Part shown: positions 1 through 5,399 of the stretch, in pieces
Layout of the letters: each line of letters begins with the position of its first letter
Numbering within the stretch: position 1 is the first letter of the stretch
Assembly: GCA_034433615.1 (NCBI GenBank)
Contig: DAOUAJ010000428.1
Span: forward strand, 1 to 8,522
Direction: 5' to 3'
From: DAOUAJ01 sp034433615
GTDB taxonomy: Bacteria > Chloroflexota > Anaerolineae > DUEN01
DNA length: 8,522 nt
The notes under the pieces: model-generated
Told to the model about the DNA's origin: nothing
Seen by the model: only the letters and a program-made list of their open reading frames with translations
The model's database searches: none
Program-made: the position numbers and the translations under genes

Positions 1-207
1 GAGCCCATCTAATTGTCCCCGCAGCTCGGGGTCCAGGGTTGAAGCCGAGACCAGGGTTCTACCCTGCTCGTCATCAATCACCTGGGCATAGATGTGATTG
101 AGGCTGCGGAAAACATTCAACCGCGGACGCGCAGCCGTGCCAGAAATCTTGTACCGTACCCGACGGTGTCGGCGCAACCGCGCTTCTCGTGGCGTCATCT
201 TAGCCAT
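1..207 (-). CDS. rplR: 50S ribosomal protein L18, N-terminal part (partial at window edge)
   Basis: L18 binds 5S rRNA together with L5. Only the first 69 codons are inside the window; the frame is open to position 1. It begins MAKMTPREARLRRHRRVRYKISG, a basic 5S rRNA-binding tail. GTAARPRLNVFRSLNHIYAQVIDDEQGRTLVSASTLDP then matches the L18 core (RPRL-V-RS--HIYAQVIDD). The ATG at 207 is preceded by AGGAGG (219-224) at 11 nt. A second in-frame ATG three codons in (198) is possible but less family-like. By gene order rpsE would be expected next, beyond the window. Confidence 0.95.
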   Translation of the reverse strand, partial: MAKMTPREARLRRHRRVRYKISGTAARPRLNVFRSLNHIYAQVIDDEQGRTLVSASTLDPELRGQLDGL

Positions 208-252
208 ACGTGAACGATCCTCCTAAGCGATACCGCGCACTGAACGGGGAAG

Positions 253-807
253 CTATGCTTTCGCTGCACGACCAGCCTTGCCAGCCTTCTGGCGCACCCA
301 TTCGCCCGCGTAACGGATGCCCTTACCCTTGTAGGGTTCTGGCGGCCGCACATCGCGAATCTTCGCCGCAATGAGCCCCACCAGCTCCTTGTCAATACCC
401 TGTACACTGACAGTATGACCTGTCCGGTCTACACTAAAGGTGATCCCGCGCGGTGGCTGGAATTCTACCGGATGCGAGAAGCCCACCTGTAGCACCAGCC
501 GTCCCCCCACCAGGTCCGCACGATACCCCACACCCTCGATCGTCAGGTCCTTCTGGAAGCCCGTGGTCACCCCGGTAACCATGTTCGCCAACAACGCCCG
601 AGTTAGCCCGTGCAATGCGCGATGGGTGCGGCTGTCTGATGGGCGATGGACTACCAGATTGCCGTCTGACAACTCAATGGTCATATCTGGTGAAAAGACG
701 CGACTCAATTCACCTTTGGGACCTTTCACTGTCACCCAGTTGCCCGGGGCAATTTCCACCGTCACTCCACGGGGCACTGCAATCGGCAGCTTTCCAACAC
801 GCGACAC
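253..807 (-). CDS. rplF: 50S ribosomal protein L6 (GTG start)
   Basis: L6 binds 23S rRNA near the sarcin-ricin loop, by the factor-binding site. The product is 184 residues with the two tandem L6 folds. The first begins (M)SRVGKLPIAVPRGVTVEI and includes VKGPKGELSR (residues 27-36) and RALHGLTRALLANMVTGVTTGF (63-84). The second carries LTIEGVGYRA (88-97), VEFQPPRGITF, and the signature RPPEPYKGKGIRY (154-166). It ends in a basic Ala/Lys tail. The start is GTG at 807, with GGAGGT (814-819) 6 nt upstream; no ATG fits the conserved N-terminus. rplR begins 45 nt beyond the stop. Confidence 0.97.
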   Translation of the reverse strand: MSRVGKLPIAVPRGVTVEIAPGNWVTVKGPKGELSRVFSPDMTIELSDGNLVVHRPSDSRTHRALHGLTRALLANMVTGVTTGFQKDLTIEGVGYRADLVGGRLVLQVGFSHPVEFQPPRGITFSVDRTGHTVSVQGIDKELVGLIAAKIRDVRPPEPYKGKGIRYAGEWVRQKAGKAGRAAKA

Positions 808-828
808 CGCTCTACCTCCCCACTGAAA

Positions 829-1224
829 TCACCAGACGTAGCACAACACCTCGCCGCCCACGCCGAGACGGCGCGCCTTGTGATCTGCCATGACCCCCTG
901 GGGCGTGGAGAGGATGGCTATACCCATACCACTCAGAACCCAGGGAATATCCTGGCGCTTCACATAAACCCGCCGACCGGGCTTGCTGACCCGCTGTAAA
1001 CCGGTGATGACCGGCTTGCGCTGCTGATCATATTTGAGCACGATGCGCAACTGAGGCTGAGGCTGATCCCGGGTCACCTGATAATTTTGGATAAAGCCTT
1101 CCTCTTTCAAGATGCGTACAATCGCTACCTTCATTTCAGAGCTGGGCATCAGCACCTGCTTATGTCGCACCATGATCGCATTGCGGATACGGGTCAGCAT
1201 GTCTGCAATAGGGTCAGTCATCAT
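829..1224 (-). CDS. rpsH: 30S ribosomal protein S8
   Basis: S8 binds helix 21 of 16S rRNA and organises the central domain. In E. coli it is the repressor of the spc operon. The product is 131 residues, full length. It begins MMTDPIADMLTRIRNAIMVRHKQV, has PSSEMKVAIVRILKEEGFI (residues 27-45), RVSKPGRRVYVKRQDIP (78-94), and the RNA-binding C-terminal block VLSGMGIAILSTPQGVMADHKARRLGVGGEVLCYVW. Two tandem ATGs are possible (1224 and 1221). GGAG is 9 nt before the first and 12 nt before the second, so the first is preferred. rplF follows after 21 nt. Confidence 0.97.
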   Translation of the reverse strand: MMTDPIADMLTRIRNAIMVRHKQVLMPSSEMKVAIVRILKEEGFIQNYQVTRDQPQPQLRIVLKYDQQRKPVITGLQRVSKPGRRVYVKRQDIPWVLSGMGIAILSTPQGVMADHKARRLGVGGEVLCYVW

Positions 1225-1336
1225 AAGTCATCGCTCCGTCTTCGTTACCAACACATCTTCCATCCCAACACACACCCTGCGTCTGCGCCTGATCGGGAAT
1301 TGATCGTGCCGCTCCAGGGAGGCAGACAGGTGGGTT
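1225..1336 (-). promoter_or_regulatory. 112-nt spacer between rpsN and rpsH with a long bulged stem
   Basis: On the minus strand CACCTGTCTGC (1332-1322) can pair with GCAGA-CG-CAGGGTG (1286-1273). This gives about 11 base pairs broken by a CG bulge and one extra G. Inside the loop are CTCC/GGAG and GATC/GATC self-pairings. The structure ends about 35 nt before the rpsH ribosome-binding site GGAG (1234-1237). S8 represses the spc operon in E. coli by binding an mRNA mimic of its 16S site, though that site lies at rplE. Whether this stem has an S8-like core was not established. Confidence 0.4.
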
Positions 1337-1519
1337 TCACCAGCTTGACTTGATCACGCCCGGCAGACGGCCCTCCAGGGCCTCGCGTCGGAAGCAGATG
1401 CGGCACAAACGGAAGCGGCGCATGTAACCGCGCGGCCGGCCGCAAAGTTGACACCGATTGCGCACTCGGGTCGGATACTTCCGTCGAGTTTCCCGAATAA
1501 TGATACTCTTCTTGGCCAC
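1337..1519 (-). CDS. rpsN: 30S ribosomal protein S14, type Z (zinc-binding, GTG start)
   Basis: S14 is a late-assembling 30S head protein. At 60 residues this is the short zinc-binding form, not the roughly 100-residue zinc-independent form. The ligands are Cys23 and Cys26 (CQLC) with Cys39 and Cys42 (CRIC). Family marks are KYPTRVRNRCQLCGRPRGYMRRF and the ending PGVIKSSW. Many type Z proteins have Arg or Lys where Ile stands in GVIKSSW. In organisms with both forms, Zur often controls the zinc-free paralogue; whether this genome has one cannot be seen here. The start is GTG with AAGGAG 7 nt upstream. A 112-nt spacer separates it from rpsH. Confidence 0.97.
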   Translation of the reverse strand: MAKKSIIIRETRRKYPTRVRNRCQLCGRPRGYMRRFRLCRICFRREALEGRLPGVIKSSW

Positions 1520-1526
1520 ACTCTCT

Positions 1527-1532
1527 CTCCTT
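1527..1532 (-). promoter_or_regulatory. Ribosome-binding site for the GTG start of rpsN, overlapping the rplE stop
   Basis: AAGGAG shares its first two bases with the rplE TAA and lies 7 nt before GTG at 1519. This supports the GTG start and stop-start coupling. Confidence 0.8.
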
Positions 1533-2085
1533 AGGCCGCCTGAGCCTGGCGTGCAAACGGCATACCCAATAAACGCAGCAACTCCCTGGCTTCCTCGTCG
1601 GTCTTGGCAGACGTCACGATGATGATCTCCATGCCGCGAATCTTGTCAATCGAGTCGTAATCAATCTCCGGCCAGACCAACTGCTCACGCAACCCCAGGC
1701 TGTAATTGCCACGGCCGTCAAACGCGTCAGGTGACACACCCCGAAAGTCACGCTGGCGCGGCAGCGCGATGTTGAACAACCGATCCAGGAAGCTCCACAT
1801 GCGCGCCCCACGCAAAGTCACCTTGACGCCAATTGGATTTCCTGCGCGCAGCTTGAACGTGGCAATGGACTTCCGAGCTCGGGTGATGATCGGCTTTTGG
1901 CCGGTAATCACCGAGATGTCCCGTGCAGCGTTGTCCAGCGCTTTGGCATTTTGCAATGCCTCCCCCAGGCCCACATTAACCACGATCTTCGTGAGTCGGG
2001 GTACCTGCATGATGTTGCGATAACCAAAACGCTCTCGTAGTTGAGGCACCACCTCGTTTCGGTAGCGCTCCTTCAGGTTCGGCAT
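1531..2085 (-). CDS. rplE: 50S ribosomal protein L5
   Basis: L5 binds 5S rRNA with L18 in the central protuberance and touches P-site tRNA. The product is 184 residues, a normal length. It begins MPNLKERYRNEVVPQL, has IMQVPRLTKIVVNVGLGEA (residues 25-43), TGQKPIITRARKSIATFKLRAGNPIG (61-86), the RGARMW block at 92-97, FRGVSPDAFDGRGNYSLGLREQLVWPEI, and the C-terminal IIIVTSAKTDEEARELLRLLGMPF. The ATG has AGGAG (2096-2100) 10 nt upstream. Its TAA overlaps the AAGGAG ribosome-binding site of rpsN, 11 nt before that gene. Confidence 0.98.
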   Translation of the reverse strand: MPNLKERYRNEVVPQLRERFGYRNIMQVPRLTKIVVNVGLGEALQNAKALDNAARDISVITGQKPIITRARKSIATFKLRAGNPIGVKVTLRGARMWSFLDRLFNIALPRQRDFRGVSPDAFDGRGNYSLGLREQLVWPEIDYDSIDKIRGMEIIIVTSAKTDEEARELLRLLGMPFARQAQAA

Positions 2086-2110
2086 CTCCGTTCCACTCCT
2101 GGATCAAGGG

Positions 2111-2488
2111 TTAACTGTCAATCAATTGACCGCATTTCCGGCACGCGCGCGCGCGCGTGCCGTCTTCAAAAGTGTGCATGCGCACCCGCGTCGGCTCGTC
2201 ACAGTGCGGGCAAACCAGCATCACATTAGACACGTGAATGGGTGCTTCCCGCTCGATGATGCCCACCTGGGTTCGGATGTTTCCCGTGCGACGCTGGTGC
2301 TTCTTGACGATATTGACACCGGCTATCACCACCCGAGTCAGATTAGGATCGGGAACGGCCAGCCGCCCATCCTTGGCAGTCCGCCGGGAGCGCAAGCGCT
2401 TGGCCGGGATTACACGTTGGACCTCGCCGCGTCTCCCGCGATCATCGCCACTGATCACTTCCACGATATCGCCTTGCTTGATCTTCAT
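2111..2488 (-). CDS. rplX: 50S ribosomal protein L24 with C-terminal four-cysteine zinc ribbon
   Basis: L24 is an assembly-initiator protein binding 23S rRNA domain I. The product is 125 residues, against about 100-105 in many bacteria. A KOW motif occupies residues 4-28 (KQGDIVEVISGDDRGRRGEV). VNIVKKHQRR is at 58-67 and IEREAPIHVSNVML at 78-91. Two features are unusual. Between QRVIP and RVVIAG there are about 20 extra residues rich in Arg and Lys (about 29-51). The C-terminus carries CPHC (93-96) and CRKC (116-119), a likely Zn-binding ribbon also known in some other bacterial L24 proteins. Codons 110-117 contain a (CG)n palindrome. GGAG lies 6 nt before the ATG. Confidence 0.96.
   Translation of the reverse strand: MKIKQGDIVEVISGDDRGRRGEVQRVIPAKRLRSRRTAKDGRLAVPDPNLTRVVIAGVNIVKKHQRRTGNIRTQVGIIEREAPIHVSNVMLVCPHCDEPTRVRMHTFEDGTRARACRKCGQLIDS
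2140..2161. repeat. 22-bp perfect (CG)n palindrome inside rplX
   Basis: The 22 bases are exactly self-complementary: GGCA, then seven CG steps, then TGCC. The inner 20 are strictly alternating purine-pyrimidine, a Z-DNA-prone and slippage-prone tract. In frame they encode Gly-Thr-Arg-Ala-Arg-Ala-Cys plus the first base of the next Arg codon, just at the third zinc-ligand cysteine of L24. A one-unit slip would shift the frame and lose the last zinc ligand. Confidence 0.9.
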
Positions 2489-2502
2489 TGCTCACTCCAT
2501 CC

Positions 2503-2540
2503 CTGGCGCCTGTGGCCTGAATGGCCTGCCCTGGGCGCAG
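2503..2540 (-). promoter_or_regulatory. Bulged hairpin between rplN and rplX
   Basis: On the minus strand CTGCGCC (2540-2534) pairs with GGCGCCAG (2510-2503), giving 7 bp with one bulged C. An inner 4-bp GGCC/GGCC pair (2526-2523 with 2517-2514) closes a 5-nt loop. It ends 4 nt before the rplX ribosome-binding site GGAG (2495-2498). The position suits translational control, but GC-rich sequence makes chance pairing easy. Confidence 0.35.
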
Positions 2541-2550
2541 GAGCTACCTA

Positions 2551-2919
2551 TCATAAAACCTCAGGAGCCAAAGACACGATGCGCATAAAGCCCTTCTCAC
2601 GCAACTCGCGCGCTACCGGGCCAAAAATGCGCGTTCCGCGTGGGCTCTTGTTATCGTCAATCAACACGGCCGCGTTCTCATCGAATTTGATATAGGAGCC
2701 ATCCGGGCGCCCATACTCTTTGGCCGTCCGTACCACCACAGCCTTGACGATGTCCCCTTTTTTCACCGAACTGTTCGGCGTTGCCTGCTTAACCGAGGCA
2801 ACGATGATGTCACCCACCTGCGCATAACGGCGCGTAGAACCACCCATGACCCGAATGCACAGGATTTCCTTGGCGCCCGTATTATCAGCGACTTTTAACC
2901 GACTCTCTTGCTGAATCAT
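2551..2919 (-). CDS. rplN: 50S ribosomal protein L14
   Basis: L14 sits at the subunit interface, forms bridges with 16S rRNA, and is the docking site of RsfS in other bacteria. The product is 122 residues, exactly the family length. It begins MIQQESRLKVADNTGAKEILCIRVMGGSTRRYAQVGD, has VKKGDIVKAVVVRTAKEYGRPDGSYIKFDENAAVLID, then PRGTRIFGPVARELREKGFMRIVSLAPEVL. It is strongly conserved without insertions. A moderate GAGG site lies 8 nt before the ATG. By homology to E. coli it is the first gene of the spc half, yet no promoter is recognisable in the 30-nt gap upstream. Confidence 0.98.
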   Translation of the reverse strand: MIQQESRLKVADNTGAKEILCIRVMGGSTRRYAQVGDIIVASVKQATPNSSVKKGDIVKAVVVRTAKEYGRPDGSYIKFDENAAVLIDDNKSPRGTRIFGPVARELREKGFMRIVSLAPEVL

Positions 2920-2949
2920 GCTGCTACCCTCGTCTCGCTCGCTCAGCCG

Positions 2950-3222
2950 CTACGCGTTGGCTTCGATGATCTCTTCACCGCGAGATAGAATCTCGGTTAC
3001 CACCCAACGCTTCTCTCGGCTCAAAGGCCGCGACTCGATAATACGCACGATGTCACCTACGTGACACCGTTTCTCCTCGTCGTGCGCTTTGAAACGTTTG
3101 GTGATTTTGATCACCTTCCCATACAACGGATGGCGCCGGGTACGTTCAACCCGCACGACCACCGTCTTGTCCATCTTGTCGCTAACGACTTCACCGACCA
3201 ATGTCCTACGTCGTTCGCGCAT
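2950..3222 (-). CDS. rpsQ: 30S ribosomal protein S17
   Basis: S17 is an OB-fold primary binder of the 16S rRNA 5' domain. The product is 90 residues. RRTLVGEVVSDKMDKTVVVRVERTRRHPLYGKVI (from residue 5) is the defining S17 block. It is followed by KRFKAHDEEKRCHVGDIVRIIESRPLSREKRWVVTEIL (43-79) and a short acidic tail EEIIEANA. The ATG lies 2 nt after the rpmC stop, with AGAGG 5 nt upstream, so rplP, rpmC and rpsQ behave as a tightly coupled trio. rplN follows after 30 nt. Confidence 0.97.
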   Translation of the reverse strand: MRERRRTLVGEVVSDKMDKTVVVRVERTRRHPLYGKVIKITKRFKAHDEEKRCHVGDIVRIIESRPLSREKRWVVTEILSRGEEIIEANA

Positions 3223-3224
3223 GG

Positions 3225-3446
3225 CTACCTCTCCACCTCCACCGACTGATACCAGGCTGCCAGTTCCCGCTCGCGTAAGATCGTGCGCAGCCGGGCGATC
3301 TCGCGCTTGACCTGTGACAACCGCGCCGTGTTTTGCAACTGCCCGATAGTATGCTGAAAACGGAGGTTGAAGAGCTCCTGGTAAGCCTCGTCCAGGCGGC
3401 GAGCGATTTCTTCATCCAGCATAGCCCGAATCTCACTAGGCTTCAT
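3225..3446 (-). CDS. rpmC: 50S ribosomal protein L29
   Basis: L29 is a small two-helix protein beside the tunnel exit, next to L23. The product is 73 residues and reads MKPSEIRAMLDEEIARRLDEAY, then QELFNLRFQHTIGQLQNTARL (residues 23-43), the hallmark of the family, then VKREIARLRTILRERE. The start ATG overlaps the rplP stop (ATGA), and GGAGGT (3452-3457) lies 5 nt upstream inside rplP. The tail SVEVER comes from a purine-rich stretch that also supplies the GAGG ribosome-binding site of rpsQ, whose ATG begins just 2 nt after the rpmC TAG. Confidence 0.97.
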   Translation of the reverse strand: MKPSEIRAMLDEEIARRLDEAYQELFNLRFQHTIGQLQNTARLSQVKREIARLRTILRERELAAWYQSVEVER

Positions 3447-3883
3447 CCCTCACCTCCGGCAGCCTCTTCCGCCAAGGCCGCGCGAGCGACAAATTGCGTG
3501 CGGATGGGCAATTTGTGGGCAGCCAGGCGCAGCGCCTCACGCGCTACCCCCTCAGGGATGCCCGCGATCTCAAAGAGCATCAAGCCGGGGCGCACAACGG
3601 CCACCCAATGATCCACGTTACCTTTCCCACCCCCCATGCGGGTTTCAGCCGGTTTCTGCGTCACCGGTTTGTCTGGAAAGACGCGAATCCACAGTTTGCC
3701 ACCGCGCCGCACGTGACGGACGATCGCGCGCCGTGCTGCCTCGATCTGCCGGCTGGTCAGCCAACACGGTTCCAGAGCCTGGAGGCCATACTCCCCAAAT
3801 GATACCTGGTTACCCCGGCTGGCCATACCCTTCATCCGACCACGATGGGCTTTGCGATACTTCACACGCTTTGGCATCAACAT
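3443..3883 (-). CDS. rplP: 50S ribosomal protein L16
   Basis: L16 organises the A-site tRNA-binding region of the 50S subunit and is a late-assembly protein. The product is 146 residues, slightly above the usual 137-144 because of an Ala/Glu/Gly-rich tail (EEAAGGEG). It begins MLMPKRVKYRKAHRGRMKG, has GNQVSFGEYGLQALEP (residues 24-39), the conserved RRGGKLWIRVFPDKPVTQKPAETRMGGGKG stretch from residue 59, and HWVAVVRPG at 92-100. Starting at 3883 matches the common MLMPKRV N-terminus. An upstream TTG at 3919 is in frame but has no well-spaced ribosome-binding site. Its TGA overlaps the rpmC ATG by 4 nt, implying translational coupling. Confidence 0.97.
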   Translation of the reverse strand: MLMPKRVKYRKAHRGRMKGMASRGNQVSFGEYGLQALEPCWLTSRQIEAARRAIVRHVRRGGKLWIRVFPDKPVTQKPAETRMGGGKGNVDHWVAVVRPGLMLFEIAGIPEGVAREALRLAAHKLPIRTQFVARAALAEEAAGGEG

Positions 3884-3978
3884 CGTCTCTTCACTCCTCC
3901 GACACCTCAAATACGTCAACCACCTTTGAACCCAAGAGTTAGTGCCATTGGGCTAAAAGCCCTTCGGGTCCAGAGGCT
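3884..3978 (-). promoter_or_regulatory. Structured 95-nt spacer between rpsC and rplP with competing hairpins
   Basis: On the minus strand, alternating CCC and GGG blocks can pair in exclusive ways. GGGCT-TTT-AGCCC (3947-3959) makes a 5-bp hairpin. The AGCCCAA that contains its 3' arm could instead pair with a TTGGGTT about 12 nt further on (7 bp with one G-U). A shorter CCC-GAA-GGG hairpin overlaps the first arm. The rplP ribosome-binding site GGAGGAG (3894-3900) lies downstream of this region. Such nested alternatives resemble leader switches, but no U-tract or known ligand motif is visible, so function is only a possibility. A TTGACG at 3919-3914 has no matching -10 element. Confidence 0.4.
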
Positions 3979-4629
3979 CTAAGATTCAGCTTCCTGATGG
4001 GTGGGCATGATGTTGCCCTTGTAAATCCACACCTTGACGCCAATACGCCCATAAGTGGTCAAGGCCTCCGCGCGAGCGAAGTCAATATCCGCGCGCAGCG
4101 TGTGACGCGGCACCCGCCCCTCGCGTACAGTATCCGCACGCGCCATCTCAGAACCCGCCAGTCGGCCACCACAGGAGATCATGATACCCTTAGCACCCGC
4201 TCGCATGGCGCGCGCAACAGCCTGCTTCATCGCCCGTTTGTAGGACACACGGCGTTCCAATTGCTCAACCAGATCCTCAGCCACCAATTGAGCCTCTAAC
4301 TCGGGATGCTCAATCTCCATCACGTCAACCTTGACCTTCTTTCCGGTCAGCTCCTGCAAATTAGCACGCAGCGTGTTGACGTTTGCGCCCTTGCGACCGA
4401 TGATGATACCCGGCTTGGAGGTGTGGATCACCACCTGCACGGCACCAGGAAAGCGCTCGATCTCAATATGCGAGATCCCAGCCTGCCCCATCTCCTCGTG
4501 AATCGTCTTACGGATGAGACGGTCTTCCGCCAGCAGATCGGCGTACTGGTTGCCTTCAGCATACCAACGAGTTACCCAATCCTTGACGATGCCTAGTCGA
4601 AAGCCAAGGGGATGTGCTTTGCGCCCCAA
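3979..4629 (-). CDS. rpsC: 30S ribosomal protein S3 (TTG start)
   Basis: S3 lines the mRNA entry channel of the 30S subunit and contributes to mRNA unwinding. The product is 216 residues. It begins (M)GRKAHPLGFRLGIVKDW. A type II KH domain carries the GXXG loop GRKG at residues 78-81 (IIIGRKGANVNTLR). The C-terminal domain includes YKRAMKQAV, so Arg132 and Lys135 match the basic entry-channel residues described in E. coli, with Lys at 131 instead of Arg. SGRL-type GGRLAGSEMAR (154-164) and GRIGVKVWIYKG (194-205) complete the family pattern. The start is TTG, supported by a strong AAGGAGG. The short tail QEAES ends at TAG, followed by a 95-nt structured spacer before rplP. Confidence 0.97.
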   Translation of the reverse strand: MGRKAHPLGFRLGIVKDWVTRWYAEGNQYADLLAEDRLIRKTIHEEMGQAGISHIEIERFPGAVQVVIHTSKPGIIIGRKGANVNTLRANLQELTGKKVKVDVMEIEHPELEAQLVAEDLVEQLERRVSYKRAMKQAVARAMRAGAKGIMISCGGRLAGSEMARADTVREGRVPRHTLRADIDFARAEALTTYGRIGVKVWIYKGNIMPTHQEAES

Positions 4630-4636
4630 CTGTGTT

Positions 4637-4643
4637 CCTCCTT
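4637..4643 (-). promoter_or_regulatory. Strong ribosome-binding site for the TTG start of rpsC
   Basis: AAGGAGG, a near-perfect anti-16S match, is 7 nt before TTG at 4629. This fixes a non-ATG start that could otherwise be missed; there is no suitable ATG or GTG nearby that keeps the conserved GRKAHP N-terminus. Confidence 0.85.
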
Positions 4644-4659
4644 CAGGCGAGCCTCTTGA

Positions 4660-5007
4660 TCAGGCCAGTTCCGATTCTGTCAACACAACCGTGATGTGGG
4701 ATGCTCGACGAGCAATAGGCTTGAACCGACCCCGTGCGCCAAAACGCCGCCAGCGACGTATGGGAGCCGCATCTGCTGTAATGCGGGTTATTACCAGATC
4801 CTCCCGGGAAAGGCCAAGGTTCTCCTCCGCGTTGGCCATGGCCGAAGCAATCGTCTTAGCCACCGGTTTGGCGGCAGCTTGTGGAACGAACTTCAATAAC
4901 GTCAACGCTTCCTCAGGCTGCTTCCCCCGAACCAGTTCGATCACCCTGCGCACCTTCTGCGGCGAGACCCCTACGTATCTGTAGATTGCGCGAACTTCTT
5001 GAGCCAT
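4660..5007 (-). CDS. rplV: 50S ribosomal protein L22
   Basis: L22 binds all 23S rRNA domains and sends a beta-hairpin into the exit tunnel next to L4, a site where macrolide-resistance changes occur in other bacteria. The product is 115 residues. The start MAQEVRAIYRYVGVSPQKVRRV matches the family. LVRGKQPEEALTLLKF spans residues 25-40. The tunnel hairpin covers about residues 79-100 (DAAPIRRWRRFGARGRFKPI), followed by RRASHITVVL. In-frame ATGs exist upstream (up to 5067), but they would add a non-homologous basic tail and lack well-placed ribosome-binding sites. ATG at 5007 has GAGG 8 nt upstream. rpsC follows after 30 nt. Confidence 0.96.
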   Translation of the reverse strand: MAQEVRAIYRYVGVSPQKVRRVIELVRGKQPEEALTLLKFVPQAAAKPVAKTIASAMANAEENLGLSREDLVITRITADAAPIRRWRRFGARGRFKPIARRASHITVVLTESELA

Positions 5008-5089
5008 TGATCTATCCTCATTTCTCCGAAACCGGAACATTCTCCGGCTCGTGGCACGACCCCTCATAGTCTGATACGCGCCATCAGCG
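5008..5089 (-). other. 82-nt spacer between rpsS and rplV with two small hairpins
   Basis: This is one of the longer spacers. It contains two weak 5-bp inverted repeats: CTGAT/ATCAG (5071-5075 and 5083-5087) and CCGGA/TCCGG (5032-5036 and 5043-5047). Neither is followed by a U-tract. The rplV ribosome-binding site GAGG is at 5016-5019. No promoter could be recognised. The rplV frame is open back through this spacer, but no ribosome-binding site supports an extended start. Confidence 0.4.
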
Positions 5090-5374
5090 CTACGAGCGAG
5101 CCCGTGTCCCTTTCTCCTTCACCACATGGCCGCGGAACAGCCGCGTCGGAGCAAATTCCCCCAGCCGGTGCCCTACCATGTTCTCCGTGATGTAAATAGG
5201 GATATGACGTCGGCCATCATGGACGGCAATGGTATGCCCCACCATCTGTGGGAACACAGTAGAAGCTCGCGACCAGGTTTTGATGACCCGACGTTCACCG
5301 CTCCGGTTCATCTCCTCAATCTTACGTAGCAACTTTGGATCAACGTATGGTCCCTTTTTCAGCGAACGAGACAC
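5090..5374 (-). CDS. rpsS: 30S ribosomal protein S19 (GTG start)
   Basis: S19 forms a complex with S13 in the 30S head near the A-site tRNA. The product is 94 residues, full length. It begins (M)SRSLKKGPYVDPKLL, has IKTWSRASTVFPQMVGHTIAVHDGRRHIPIYITENMVGH (residues 31-69), then LGEFAPTRLFRGHVVKEKG, which is S19 throughout. The initiation codon is GTG; GGGAGGT (5381-5387) lies 6 nt before it and fixes the start. It follows rplB after 25 nt and is separated from rplV by 82 nt. Confidence 0.97.
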   Translation of the reverse strand: MSRSLKKGPYVDPKLLRKIEEMNRSGERRVIKTWSRASTVFPQMVGHTIAVHDGRRHIPIYITENMVGHRLGEFAPTRLFRGHVVKEKGTRARS

Positions 5375-5399
5375 GCTTCAACCTCCCGATCAGACCGAC

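Noticed and set aside
1245..1556. Minus-strand 103-codon frame overlapping rpsN
   Set aside because: It is an alternate frame over rpsN and its spacer. The S14 frame carries all the conservation.
2116..2129. GTCAAT-CA-ATTGAC inverted repeat at the end of rplX
   Set aside because: Its 2-nt spacer cannot form an RNA hairpin loop without unpairing, and it encodes conserved L24 residues (QLID), so it is most likely incidental.
2126..2695. Plus-strand open frame of 189 codons across rplX and rplN
   Set aside because: It is antisense to two clearly conserved genes and has no homology-like motifs.
3884..3919. Extended rplP starting at TTG 3919
   Set aside because: AAAGGTGG abuts this TTG without usable spacing, while MLMPKRVKYRK at 3883 is the typical L16 start with GGAGGAG upstream.
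3914..3919. TTGACG as a -35 promoter box before rplP
   Set aside because: No -10-like hexamer occurs at 16-18 nt downstream; the sequence there is the purine-rich ribosome-binding site.
5008..5067. Longer rplV with 20 extra N-terminal residues
   Set aside because: The extra residues are not L22-like and the upstream ATG has no Shine-Dalgarno sequence at proper spacing; MAQEVRA with GAGG upstream fits better.
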